This document shows positions 1 to 7,420 of a DNA stretch of 55,690 nt, in pieces. The notes beneath the pieces are model-generated. The model worked only from the letters and a program-made list of their open reading frames with translations, made no database searches and had not been told where the DNA came from. The position numbers and the translations under genes were made by a program. Source of the DNA: Halomonas sp. (GTDB lineage Bacteria > Pseudomonadota > Gammaproteobacteria > Pseudomonadales > Halomonadaceae); NCBI RefSeq assembly GCF_029263665.1, contig NZ_JAJUFQ010000028.1, forward strand, positions 1 to 55,690. The letters run 5' to 3'. Within the stretch, counting starts at the first letter, position 1. The number at the start of each line of letters is the position of its first letter.

Positions 1-398
1 AAATCCACCTCGAAACCCAGGTCAGATGCCACTCGAGTGGTCGTCTCGCAGCATTGCTCGGTACGAATCCCACTGATCCACAGCCGGGTGATACCACGAT
101 CGCGCAACCAGGCCTCCAGTTCGGTATCGGTGAAGGCATTATGCACATTCTTGTGGAACGTCACCGCGGCCGGGTCCTCGAATCCTGACAGAGGATAAAT
201 GAGCCCATGTTCAGGATCGAAGGGACCATCACTCCCCGGCTCCTGATGGAAGATACGTACCAGCGGCACTCCCCGTTCACGGGCCAGGTCCAGCAGGGAC
301 CGCTGAGCATCCTGCCACGGGCCGGTCGACTCAGGCGTCCAATAGTCACGTGTAGTGAAAGAAGCTTGTACATCGACAAGAAGCAATGCCGTGGACAT
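1..398 (-). CDS. Isochorismatase-family cysteine hydrolase (3' end cut by window edge)
   Basis: Reading the minus strand from an ATG at 398-396 gives about 132 residues that run off the left edge of the window. The N-terminus MSTALLLVDVQASF carries the family's first catalytic Asp (residue 9) in the typical 'LLLVDxQ' strand. A middle 'FHKN' supplies the expected Lys, and 'SGIRTEQCCETT' supplies the nucleophilic Cys. Isochorismatase-like hydrolases cleave amides or vinyl ethers (nicotinamidase, isochorismatase and many orphans). The substrate cannot be told from this fragment. A good ribosome site (TAGGAG, 7 nt before the ATG) supports the start. The upstream region contains a 23-bp tandem repeat. 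The family is clear; the specific role is unknown. Confidence 0.85.
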   Translation of the reverse strand, partial: MSTALLLVDVQASFTTRDYWTPESTGPWQDAQRSLLDLARERGVPLVRIFHQEPGSDGPFDPEHGLIYPLSGFEDPAAVTFHKNVHNAFTDTELEAWLRDRGITRLWISGIRTEQCCETTTRVASDLGFEVD

Positions 399-513
399 GA
401 GCGTCTCCTAAGGGGTAGCAATGAAAGGAGCCACCACTCTAGCCGCTGAACTCGCCATCACCGAGGGGGCATTCGGACCCTGAGCGGACAATTTCGGACA
501 TCCTGCCGAAGTC

Positions 514-605
514 TGTTCACCAACCCCGCTGAAGGCTGTCCATCAACCCCGCTGAAGGCTGTCCATCAACCCCGCTGAAGGCTGTTCATCAACCCCGCTG
601 AAGGC
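514..605. repeat. Four tandem copies of a 23-bp unit
   Basis: Four head-to-tail copies lie at 514-536, 537-559, 560-582 and 583-605, with the shared core CAACCCCGCTGAAGGC. Copies 1 and 4 begin TGTTCA and copies 2 and 3 begin TGTCCA; copy 1 has a further C/T difference. The unit is not a multiple of three and no reading frame covers it. The array sits in the 310-bp gap between the start of the cysteine hydrolase (398) and the ttcA terminator (653-677), so it is 116-207 bp upstream of the hydrolase. It could be an array of regulator sites or a neutral slippage repeat. Nothing else in the gap is recognisable apart from repeated TTCGGAC words at about 470-500. Confidence 0.9.
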
Positions 606-652
606 TCCTGCCCCCCCTGACACAGGCTTAGCCATCATATCGGCATATGAAA

Positions 653-677
653 AGGGCGCCCCCTGAGGATGCGCCCT
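653..677 (-). terminator. Rho-independent terminator of ttcA
   Basis: On the minus strand AGGGCGC, an 11-nt loop and GCGCCCT form a 7-bp GC-rich stem that runs directly into TTTT. It lies 32 bp beyond the ttcA stop codon, in the correct orientation. Confidence 0.75.
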
Positions 678-708
678 GAAACTCACTCGATCCATTCAGC
701 CCTGTGGA

Positions 709-1683
709 TCACTCCTCATTGAGGATATCGATACGATTCGCTCTGCGCTCCGCCTGCACGTTCTCCAGACCTTCGAAATCGAACAACTCACGATCGGCCA
801 ACTGCGACGGAGCAACATTGGTCACTGCCTTGAACATGGTTTCCAGGCGCCCTGGGTGCTTGGCTTCCCACTCTGCCAGCATTTCCTTGACCACCTGACG
901 CTGCAGGTTAGGTTGGGAACCACACAGATTGCAGGGAATGATGGGGAATGCCATCTGTTCAGCGTAGGAGGCGATATCCGCCTCACGGCAGTATGCCAGC
1001 GGGCGGATGACAATGTTCTTGCCATCATCGGACAGCAATTTCGGCGGCATCGCCTTGAGGCTGCCAGCGAAGAACATGTTGAGGAATAGCGTCTCGAGGA
1101 TATCCTCGCGGTGATGCCCCAGGGCGATCTTGGTCGCACCGATCTCTTCGGCAAAGCCATACAACGAGCCCCGCCGCAGGCGCGAGCACAATGCACAGGT
1201 TGTCTTGCCTTCGGGGGTCTTTTCCTTGACCACCGAATAGGTGTCCTTTTCCAGAATGTGGTAATCCACGCCTATGCCCTCGAGATATTCGGGCAACACA
1301 TGCTCGGGGAAACCCGGCTGCTTCTGGTCCAGGTTGACCGCTACCAGAGAAAAGTTCACCGGAGCATTACGCTGCAGGCTACGCAGGATCTCGAGCATGG
1401 TATAGCTGTCCTTGCCGCCGGACAGGCAGACCATGACCTTGTCACCTTCCTGGATCATGTTGTAGTCGATGATCGCATTACCGACCTGCCGGCGCAGACG
1501 CTTCTGCAACTTGTTGAACTCGCGTTTCTGCTTCGCCGTGGGTTCATTGTCTGCTGCTGCCGGTACATGTTCCTCGGCGGCGGCATCAACACCAGCCACG
1601 GACGCGGGCACCTCCAACAGAGTAGAGGAAGGATCAAACAGTTCGGCGGGAGACGTCGCTGCGGACACGGTAGCTGCGGACAT
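709..1683 (-). CDS. ttcA: tRNA 2-thiocytidine biosynthesis protein TtcA
   Basis: This is the ATP-dependent, iron-sulfur-dependent thiolase that makes 2-thiocytidine at position 32 of certain tRNAs. The protein has 324 residues. The PP-loop SGGKDS is at residues 88-93, followed by the two cluster-binding CXXC motifs CALC (163-166) and CNLC (251-254). The block 'NKLQKRLRRQVGNAIIDYNMIQEGDKVMVC' is split by family conservation and matches E. coli TtcA closely. The N-terminus carries about 40 extra, alanine-rich residues compared with the E. coli protein. No other ATG fits before the conserved core, so the extension may be real or the true start may be an unusual codon. A terminator follows the gene. 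The identity is secure; only the start is uncertain. Confidence 0.95.
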   Translation of the reverse strand: MSAATVSAATSPAELFDPSSTLLEVPASVAGVDAAAEEHVPAAADNEPTAKQKREFNKLQKRLRRQVGNAIIDYNMIQEGDKVMVCLSGGKDSYTMLEILRSLQRNAPVNFSLVAVNLDQKQPGFPEHVLPEYLEGIGVDYHILEKDTYSVVKEKTPEGKTTCALCSRLRRGSLYGFAEEIGATKIALGHHREDILETLFLNMFFAGSLKAMPPKLLSDDGKNIVIRPLAYCREADIASYAEQMAFPIIPCNLCGSQPNLQRQVVKEMLAEWEAKHPGRLETMFKAVTNVAPSQLADRELFDFEGLENVQAERRANRIDILNEE

Positions 1684-1818
1684 GGTCGGAGAACATCGGC
1701 TGGAAAATGAAGGGGCGCCATTCTATCACTGCCCTGGCTTTCTCGCGAAATAATGGCGTATGCAGGCATTTGACATCCCGCGGCATCCATTTAATTTTCT
1801 GGCTCCTCAGACAGTTAG

Positions 1819-2097
1819 GGAAGCGCTGAATAAATTGGCGAGCATGCTCAAGCGGCTATGTTCGTTCCCGACGAACAATCGCACTTCCCACATCCATGTG
1901 GGTCGCAAGGCGCCCGGAGCACAGACTCGAAGCGAAGCGGAGAGAACATCCTTCAGGATGGCCCCGAAGGGGTGAGAAACCGCAGGTTTCGAGTCAACCG
2001 GAGCCTATGGGGTATAGGTGAGGATTCCGACCGGGCTGGCGTACCAGCACCGCGCAACGCAGCGATTGAGTAGCACAGACATTTATGCAGCGTTTCC
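1819..2097. mobile_element. MITE-like non-autonomous element with IS5-type ends and TTAG target duplication
   Basis: The left end GGAAGCGCTGAATAAATTG and the right end (reverse-complement GGAAACGCTGCATAAATGT) are inverted repeats. The element is bracketed by direct TTAG copies at 1815-1818 and 2098-2101. TTAG fits the YTAR target rule of the IS5 subgroup, as I remember it. No transposase frame is present in the 279 bp. Inside are many small stems: TGTTCGT/ACGAACA (1859-1877), CCCACAT/ATGTGGG (1887-1902), CATCC/GGATG, CCCC/GGGG and AAACC/GGTTT (1947-1989), the last three enclosed by GACTCGA/TCGAGTC (1924-1930, 1989-1995). CAATCGC (1876-1882) pairs with GCGATTG (2062-2068). The element fills most of the gap between ttcA and the next minus-strand gene, and its right edge abuts that gene's stop codon. 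Confidence 0.75.
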
Positions 2098-2337
2098 TTA
2101 GATCAGGCCCAGCACCAACACATACCTCACCACAACCCCCAGCAACAACACGACAATACCTGCGCGTTGCCAAACATGCTCTCTACGCTCAAGCATCAGG
2201 CGTTTCTCCCAGAAACGCACCACAGCACGAAAATCCCGGGTACGACGGACATACTGGAAGTAGGCAAACAGCACCATGCCCAGGCCTGACAGCAGCAGTA
2301 CGGGCTCAACGACGGAAAGCACTTCAGCCAGGCTCAT
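2098..2337 (-). CDS. Small two-helix membrane protein of unknown function
   Basis: I do not recognise this 79-residue protein. It has two hydrophobic segments, roughly residues 7-27 and 58-78, separated by a basic, charged linker (RRTRDFRAVVRFWEKRLMLE). This suggests a small inner-membrane protein with the linker in the cytoplasm. I chose the ATG at 2337-2335 because GGAGAAG lies just upstream; this start overlaps the 3' end of the exonuclease gene by 14 bp, which argues for translational coupling. An upstream in-frame ATG would add 13 residues. The stop codon TAA coincides with the TTAG target duplication of the adjacent MITE. Its position at the end of the symporter-DUF294-exonuclease run suggests a linked role, but that is inference. 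Confidence 0.6.
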   Translation of the reverse strand: MSLAEVLSVVEPVLLLSGLGMVLFAYFQYVRRTRDFRAVVRFWEKRLMLERREHVWQRAGIVVLLLGVVVRYVLVLGLI

Positions 2338-3010
2338 GGGACTTCTCCAGCAGGGCACCAGCCTGTAAACGTACATGCATCAGTGCTGTTGTCACCGCAT
2401 CACCAAGAGCCGTGTGTCGTCCCATCACGGGCACATCCAGTTGACTGGCTACCTTCTCGAACTCCGGCTGAATGATCAGTTCGGGATGGCTGCGCCGCAT
2501 GTGCTTGCGGTATTTCTGGGCCACATCCACCACCGCATTGGGTAACGAGAACCCCAGGTGGGCCTTGAGGTATCGATCAAGGATGGCCAGATCAAAGTCG
2601 ATGCACCAGCCTACCAAGGGCCGGTTGCCGATGAAGTCGAGCAACTGCGATAGCGCTTCCTCGATGTCCAGACCATCATCCAGGTCCATCTCACGCAGGT
2701 GATGAATGCGAATGGAGTCCCCGGTCAGCGTCTCGGGCTTGGCCAGGCGCAAATCGAGGGACTCGCTGGTCAGTACTCGATCATCACGTATACGCACAGC
2801 CGCGATCGATACCAGCTCCGCTGTCCTGGGGTCCAGCCCGGTGGTCTCGCAATCGAGGGATACCAGTTCGTTGCCGGTATAGGGGTTGAACAGCCAGGCA
2901 TAATCACCATTGGCCTGGCGACGGCGGTCAGCAACGCGTCTTAAAGCTCGCAGCATAGGGGTCTCTCCCAATCGTGATAGCCATCCTTGCAAAGGCGAGT
3001 CAGCACTCAT
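2324..3010 (-). CDS. DEDDh 3'-5' exonuclease, DnaQ/epsilon-like
   Basis: The protein has 228 residues and one exonuclease domain. All DEDDh acids are visible: D53 and E55 in 'SLDCETTGLD', D140 in 'VGWCIDFDLAIL', and H199 with D204 in 'GRHTALGDAV'. The family removes nucleotides from 3' ends; polymerase proofreading subunits belong to it, but this protein lacks the polymerase-binding tail of true DnaQ and is encoded in a transport and signalling cluster. Its ATG overlaps the stop codon of the DUF294 gene (ATGA at 3007-3010), so the two are probably translated together. This pair is, as I recall, a common neighbour of the VC2705-type symporter in marine gammaproteobacteria. The nucleic-acid or nucleotide substrate is unknown. 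Confidence 0.88.
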   Translation of the reverse strand: MSADSPLQGWLSRLGETPMLRALRRVADRRRQANGDYAWLFNPYTGNELVSLDCETTGLDPRTAELVSIAAVRIRDDRVLTSESLDLRLAKPETLTGDSIRIHHLREMDLDDGLDIEEALSQLLDFIGNRPLVGWCIDFDLAILDRYLKAHLGFSLPNAVVDVAQKYRKHMRRSHPELIIQPEFEKVASQLDVPVMGRHTALGDAVTTALMHVRLQAGALLEKSHEPG

Positions 3011-4830
3011 GCATACTCCAGGTGATAGCGGTGCGATAGCCTTGCCTTGAACTCCTTGACGATATGCAAGGCTTCTCGCAGCATGTCCCGCTCCAGCGAT
3101 GACAATTTCTGCACCACGACCTTGTCATCCGCTTCACTGGCATCATCACCATGTTTCCTGGCCTCGAGTTGCGCACGTAGGCGCAGCTCACTGAACAGCG
3201 CATGAGCCTCGCCCAGATCTTCCGCTGTCTCCCTTTCTATCCGCCCATCCGCCACCAGAGCATCCAGGCGCCCAAGCGTCGATGTGGCTCTTATTCCTCG
3301 TTCCAGTGCCATGGTGCGTACACCATGAACAATGGGAAAAATGCCTCCTTTCTTGATGTCGATGCCATGCTCTGGCTTCTTGAGCGTACCGAACAGGGTC
3401 AGAGGCGTAGAAAAACGCAGCACTCCCCTGGCGAAATGGGTCAGCAACAGCTCGTTGCCTCGGGTTTCTTCAATCAATACATCGCGCAGATGAGCGCTCA
3501 GGCGCAGATCACCGGCCACTCCATCCGCATCCAGCAGAATCGCCAGGCGCATCAGACTGTTCGCATCCAGACGTTCGACCCAGGAGCGAATGCGTTGCCG
3601 CCATTGCACCAATGTCCCCACCCAGTCGGGATTCGAGATCATGATATTGCCGGGACAGCGCGGATAACCCAGATCAGTGAGCACCTCCGTGAAGCGCTGC
3701 GCATCTTCTCTCAAGCTTGACCAGTCATGGCCATCGGCCAGGATCAGTGCATTGTCCTGGTCAGTCTTGAGCATCTGTTCCCCCCGACCTTCACTACCCA
3801 TGACCAGCAGGCAGGCCGCTTGGCGATGTTGTTCCCCCATGGTGAAGTCCCAGGCTTTGCTGACAATGCGGCCATTGAGAGCGGCCAACATGCCCATGGC
3901 AAAACGCATGCGTACGCCCTGGGCCAGCAATGCCTGAATCAGTTCCGGAGTACGCTGACTCGCCCGGCTCAAGTCCTGCAGGCTCTGGGCCTGCTCCACT
4001 TGCAGGCTGACCACATAGCTGCGGCTGGAAAAGAAGCTCAGTACATCAGTGAGTTCCACTACGCCCACCAATGCCCCGTCTTGCATCACCACGACTCTGG
4101 CCACCTTGTGCCGGGTCATTTCAATCAGCGCTTCAAACAGATACTGGCTTTGCTCCACAGCCACCAGGCGCAGGTTGGCGATATCTGCCACAGCACTGGT
4201 TGGCGGGCGTCCAGACACCACCAAGGCTTCGAGCAGATCGGTCTTGGTGATCATGCCAAGCCCCTCCGGCTCTTCCACCAGCAGGCTATCGGCCTGGCTG
4301 TCGCGTAAGGTCTTTACGGCCTCATCAATACGCGTGGTATGACCGACCACCAATGGCTCACGCATGCATTCACTGACTTTTGCCAGCATGAAGCCTGCCA
4401 GCGTGATACCACCTTCCGAGCGGCGTTCGGCCAACATGCGCGTCTTTTCTGTCAGGCGCTGACGGAAGTACTCGGCGAAGACCGGATTGCTGTCACATAA
4501 CGACAGGAACAGCTCTCGCGGCATTAGATAACAAAGGCTTTCCTGTTCGGCGACAAAACGATAGCGACTGCTGCCATTGAGCACGCTGATGGCACCGAAC
4601 AGATCTCCCTTGGTGTAATGACCAATACGGGCTTCCCCTGGCCCGCTTTCAGGATCCAGCTCCGCGACTTCGCCCTTGAAAATGACAAAGACGAACTCGC
4701 CGGACTGACCAGCTTCGAGAATCACTTCATCACGCGAGAAATACACCAGGTCGAGCCCCGCACGAACGCGCTCTTGCTGAACATTGTCGAGCAAGGAGAA
4801 TGGTGGCTCGGACAGGTCGATGTCGACCAT
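3007..4830 (-). CDS. cNMP-binding/CBS/DUF294 nucleotidyltransferase-like signalling protein
   Basis: This 607-residue cytoplasmic protein has, in order, a cyclic-nucleotide-binding fold (about 10-130), a tandem CBS pair (about 152-275), a DUF294 nucleotidyltransferase-like domain, and the DUF294 C-terminal helical domain. The nucleotidyltransferase signature GSEGRGEQ is at 345-352 with D357 and D359 in 'KTDQDNALI', the same layout as GlnD and DUF294 proteins. The arrangement suggests that nucleotide sensing (cNMP, adenylates at CBS) controls a nucleotidyl or uridylyl transfer reaction, but no target is known to me. GGAGGG lies four bases before the ATG. The gene follows the symporter across a 94-bp gap that contains a perfect 13-bp hairpin, and it overlaps the exonuclease start by 4 bp. 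The domains are confident, the function is not. Confidence 0.9.
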   Translation of the reverse strand: MVDIDLSEPPFSLLDNVQQERVRAGLDLVYFSRDEVILEAGQSGEFVFVIFKGEVAELDPESGPGEARIGHYTKGDLFGAISVLNGSSRYRFVAEQESLCYLMPRELFLSLCDSNPVFAEYFRQRLTEKTRMLAERRSEGGITLAGFMLAKVSECMREPLVVGHTTRIDEAVKTLRDSQADSLLVEEPEGLGMITKTDLLEALVVSGRPPTSAVADIANLRLVAVEQSQYLFEALIEMTRHKVARVVVMQDGALVGVVELTDVLSFFSSRSYVVSLQVEQAQSLQDLSRASQRTPELIQALLAQGVRMRFAMGMLAALNGRIVSKAWDFTMGEQHRQAACLLVMGSEGRGEQMLKTDQDNALILADGHDWSSLREDAQRFTEVLTDLGYPRCPGNIMISNPDWVGTLVQWRQRIRSWVERLDANSLMRLAILLDADGVAGDLRLSAHLRDVLIEETRGNELLLTHFARGVLRFSTPLTLFGTLKKPEHGIDIKKGGIFPIVHGVRTMALERGIRATSTLGRLDALVADGRIERETAEDLGEAHALFSELRLRAQLEARKHGDDASEADDKVVVQKLSSLERDMLREALHIVKEFKARLSHRYHLEYA

Positions 4831-4855
4831 GATGCCCTCCTGCGGCTACCCCAAG

Positions 4856-4885
4856 CCCGCCTCCGGCCCTTGGGCCGGAGGCGGG
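4856..4885. other. Perfect 13-bp GC-rich hairpin between symporter and DUF294 genes
   Basis: CCCGCCTCCGGCC at 4856-4868 and GGCCGGAGGCGGG at 4873-4885 form a perfect stem with a 4-nt loop. Neither side is followed by a run of T, so it is not a standard Rho-independent terminator. It may act as an mRNA 3'-end stabiliser or attenuator that keeps symporter expression above that of DUF294. Confidence 0.6.
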
Positions 4886-4924
4886 TCATCCCTGGATGAA
4901 AGAAGTTCCCTTCCTTCTGTGTGG

Positions 4925-6703
4925 TCAGTGAGCGTGGGCCACACCTGCTCCGCGTGGCACACGTACATGCTCGACCAGATCCTGAATCTCCTCGGGCGGT
5001 GCTTTCGTCGCACGAGACACCACGAAGGCCACGATAAAGTGGAAGATCATGCCCAGAGTCCCGATACCCTCAGGCGAGATGCCGAACCACCAGATCGAAG
5101 GATCCGTGTTGATGAACTTGGTGTAGACGATATAGCTGAAGGTGAAGGTCAAACCCACGATCATGCCGACAATGGCGCCTTCACGGTTCATGCGCTTGTC
5201 GAAAATTCCCATCAAGATGGCCGGGAAGAACGATGAAGCCGCAAGACCGAAGGCAAAGGCCACCACCTGGGCAACGAAGCCTGGCGGATTGATACCGAAA
5301 TAACCCGCGATGACAACCGCTACCGCAGCGGCAGAGCGTGCTGCAATCAGCTCACCTTTCTCGCTGAGGCCGGGATTGATCTGCTTCTTGATCAGGTCAT
5401 GCGATACCGCCGCTGAAATTACCAGCAACAGACCCGCTGCCGTGGACAGTGCCGCAGCGATACCGCCAGCCGCCATCAACGCGACCACCCAGGCTGGCAA
5501 TCCACCGATTTCAGGGTTGGCCAAGACAATGATGTCGCGGTCGATATAGACTTCACCTGCACTCTCTGTCGGAGTGTTGGTGATCACCCGCTCACCATGC
5601 TCACCTCTGGCGCCATCGTCGAACGTCGGTTTGCCCTCGAATGGGTCTCCTGCCCCCATCTGCACCTTTCCATCACCATTCTTGTCCAACCAGCCGATCA
5701 GGCCGACGCCTTCCCAGCTCTTGAACCAGTTGGGAATCTCCTCATAGGAAGTTTCATTCACCGTATCGATGATATTGGTTCGTGCAAACACACCAACTGC
5801 CGGGGCAGTGGTATACAGCAAGGCAATGAAGATCAGCGCCCAGCCGGCACTGATGCGTGCATCACGCACACGCGGCACGGTGAAGAAGCGCACGATGACA
5901 TGAGGCAGGCCTGCCGTACCGCACATCAGTGCCGCAGTGATGAAGAACACATTGATCATCGGCTGGCTGCCATCGGTGTAGGGTGTGATACCCATTTCAT
6001 CGAGCAGACCATCGAGGCGATCAAGAATGTACTGGCCTGTGTCATTGCCAGCAGCATCTATATAAGTGGAACCAAGGCCCACCTGGGGCAGGATATGGCC
6101 TGTCATCATGATCGACAGGAAAATCGCCGGCACGATAAAGGCAGTGATCAGCACGCAATACTGCGCCACCTGGGTGTAGGTGATGCCTTTCATCCCACCG
6201 AGAACAGCGTAGAAGAACACGATGACCATACCGATGACGACACCGACATTGACATCCACTTCAAGGAAGCGGGCAAACACGATCCCCGTTCCTCGCATCT
6301 GCCCTGCCACATAAGTGAAAGAGACAAAGATCACGCAGATGACCGCAACGGTGCGGGCCACGTTGGAGTAATAACGGTCACCGATGAAATCAGGCACCGT
6401 GAACTTGCCGAACTTGCGCAGATAGGGGGCCAGCAGCATCGCCAGCATCACATAACCACCGGTCCAGCCCATCAGGTAAACCGAAGCATCGTATCCCAGG
6501 TAGGCAATCAGGCCAGCCATGGAGATAAAGGACGCAGCTGACATCCAGTCAGCAGCAGTCGCCATGCCATTGGCAGCAGGATGAACCCCTCCACCAGCGA
6601 CATAGAAGTCCTTGGTCGAACCGGCACGAGACCAGATGGCAATACCGATATAGAGCGCGAAGGAGGCCCCCACGAATATATATGTCAGCAGCTGTACATC
6701 CAT
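4925..6703 (-). CDS. Sodium:solute symporter large subunit (VC2705 subfamily, acetate-permease-like)
   Basis: A 592-residue SSS-family membrane transporter with about 13 predicted helices. It shares blocks such as 'DFYVAGGGVHPAANGMATA' and 'RGTGIVFARFLE' with ActP-like proteins. The partner DUF4212 gene just upstream (36 bp away) places it in the two-component VC2705 subfamily, often annotated as cation/acetate symporter. A long extramembrane loop near residues 310-395 contains 'DKNGDGKVQ', which has the DxNxDG spacing of an EF-hand calcium loop. The ribosome site AGGGAG sits 7 nt before the ATG. A CrbS-like sensor encoded divergently supports acetate or a related small carboxylate as substrate. 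That assignment is inference from context. A 13-bp hairpin lies downstream. Confidence 0.85.
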   Translation of the reverse strand: MDVQLLTYIFVGASFALYIGIAIWSRAGSTKDFYVAGGGVHPAANGMATAADWMSAASFISMAGLIAYLGYDASVYLMGWTGGYVMLAMLLAPYLRKFGKFTVPDFIGDRYYSNVARTVAVICVIFVSFTYVAGQMRGTGIVFARFLEVDVNVGVVIGMVIVFFYAVLGGMKGITYTQVAQYCVLITAFIVPAIFLSIMMTGHILPQVGLGSTYIDAAGNDTGQYILDRLDGLLDEMGITPYTDGSQPMINVFFITAALMCGTAGLPHVIVRFFTVPRVRDARISAGWALIFIALLYTTAPAVGVFARTNIIDTVNETSYEEIPNWFKSWEGVGLIGWLDKNGDGKVQMGAGDPFEGKPTFDDGARGEHGERVITNTPTESAGEVYIDRDIIVLANPEIGGLPAWVVALMAAGGIAAALSTAAGLLLVISAAVSHDLIKKQINPGLSEKGELIAARSAAAVAVVIAGYFGINPPGFVAQVVAFAFGLAASSFFPAILMGIFDKRMNREGAIVGMIVGLTFTFSYIVYTKFINTDPSIWWFGISPEGIGTLGMIFHFIVAFVVSRATKAPPEEIQDLVEHVRVPRGAGVAHAH

Positions 6704-6739
6704 AAATTGCTCCCTTGATTGACATTATTGTTAGGGGAA

Positions 6740-6997
6740 TCACTGCTCGTGGACATCGAACTCTTCATCCAGCCGATTCATTTTCCAGGCATAGAAGATG
6801 ATCAGACCAATGAAGCAATAGATAGAACCCTGCTGAGCAAACCAGAAGCCAAGCTTGAAACCGAAGAAGCGGATCTCATTAAGCTGATCGACCAACAGAA
6901 TTCCAAAGCCATAGGACACGACAAACCAGACGATCAAACAGCTGATGATCACTCTGAGGTTACGTTTCCAGTAGGCCTGTGCGCTCTTGTCTAGCAT
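6740..6997 (-). CDS. DUF4212 symporter small subunit
   Basis: An 85-residue protein with two membrane helices, about 15-35 and 50-70, and a charged tail ending 'NRLDEEFDVHEQ'. The start 'SAQAYWKRNLRVI' and the central 'FGFKLGFWFAQQGS' are characteristic of DUF4212, the small subunit that accompanies VC2705-type SSS transporters. It is the first gene of a minus-strand run that continues with the large subunit, DUF294, exonuclease and a small membrane protein. The upstream 423-bp AT-rich gap holds the likely promoter and two inverted repeats. Confidence 0.9.
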   Translation of the reverse strand: MLDKSAQAYWKRNLRVIISCLIVWFVVSYGFGILLVDQLNEIRFFGFKLGFWFAQQGSIYCFIGLIIFYAWKMNRLDEEFDVHEQ

Positions 6998-7420
6998 AAG
7001 GCTACCCTCATAAAGATGGTTTAATCACTAATTGCCACCTTAAAGACGGCAATTAAGCTTGAATCAAAGACTAGCCAAGAGCCCGCATTCGTATAACGAA
7101 AACTTTAGTCGAAAGCGTTGAATGCAGCGCAACACATGTTATGAAAACAATGAAAAATCATAAAGATACATTAAAATTTAAAATACTATCCAATGGTCTA
7201 TCGATACAAAGGTGCAATGCACCATAGTCGAATTGCTAGATGTACATTATTAATTTCTAAACAAACATACTGTGACCAATATTCGACAAAAGGCGACAAG
7301 TAGCATCTTGCCTACCTCTATCAACAATCACTTGACCGAAACGACTGACCTGACGTATCGGCTTTTTTCCGAGACGCGCTGCAATAGCGTAGAATGGCCG
7401 CTGATGTCGAGGAGATGCCC
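6998..7420. promoter_or_regulatory. Divergent AT-rich control region between symporter operon and sensor kinase
   Basis: This 423-bp gap is clearly more AT-rich than the flanking genes, especially 7140-7260, and carries no convincing gene. It must hold promoters for both directions. An inverted repeat TAATTGCC-N11-GGCAATTA spans 7029-7055, 32-58 bp upstream of the DUF4212 start, where an operator could act. A second near-palindrome GGTGCAATGCACC lies at 7211-7223 in the middle. I cannot place -35/-10 boxes with confidence. Confidence 0.5.

Noticed and set aside
1819..2097. HEARO/OMEGA-type RNA element
   Set aside because: Those elements, as I recall them, insert next to ATGA/GTGA without inverted ends; this one has inverted repeats and a TTAG duplication.
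4856..4885. Hairpin as a Rho-independent terminator
   Set aside because: The stem is perfect but neither strand has a T tract, so it is listed only as a structural element.
5597..6541. A 314-codon frame antisense to the SSS symporter
   Set aside because: His/Asp-rich composition is the usual reverse reading of a membrane protein gene.
7211..7223. GGTGCAATGCACC as the binding site of a CrbR regulator
   Set aside because: I know no CrbR consensus to compare with, and no CrbR gene is present; it is mentioned only as a dyad.
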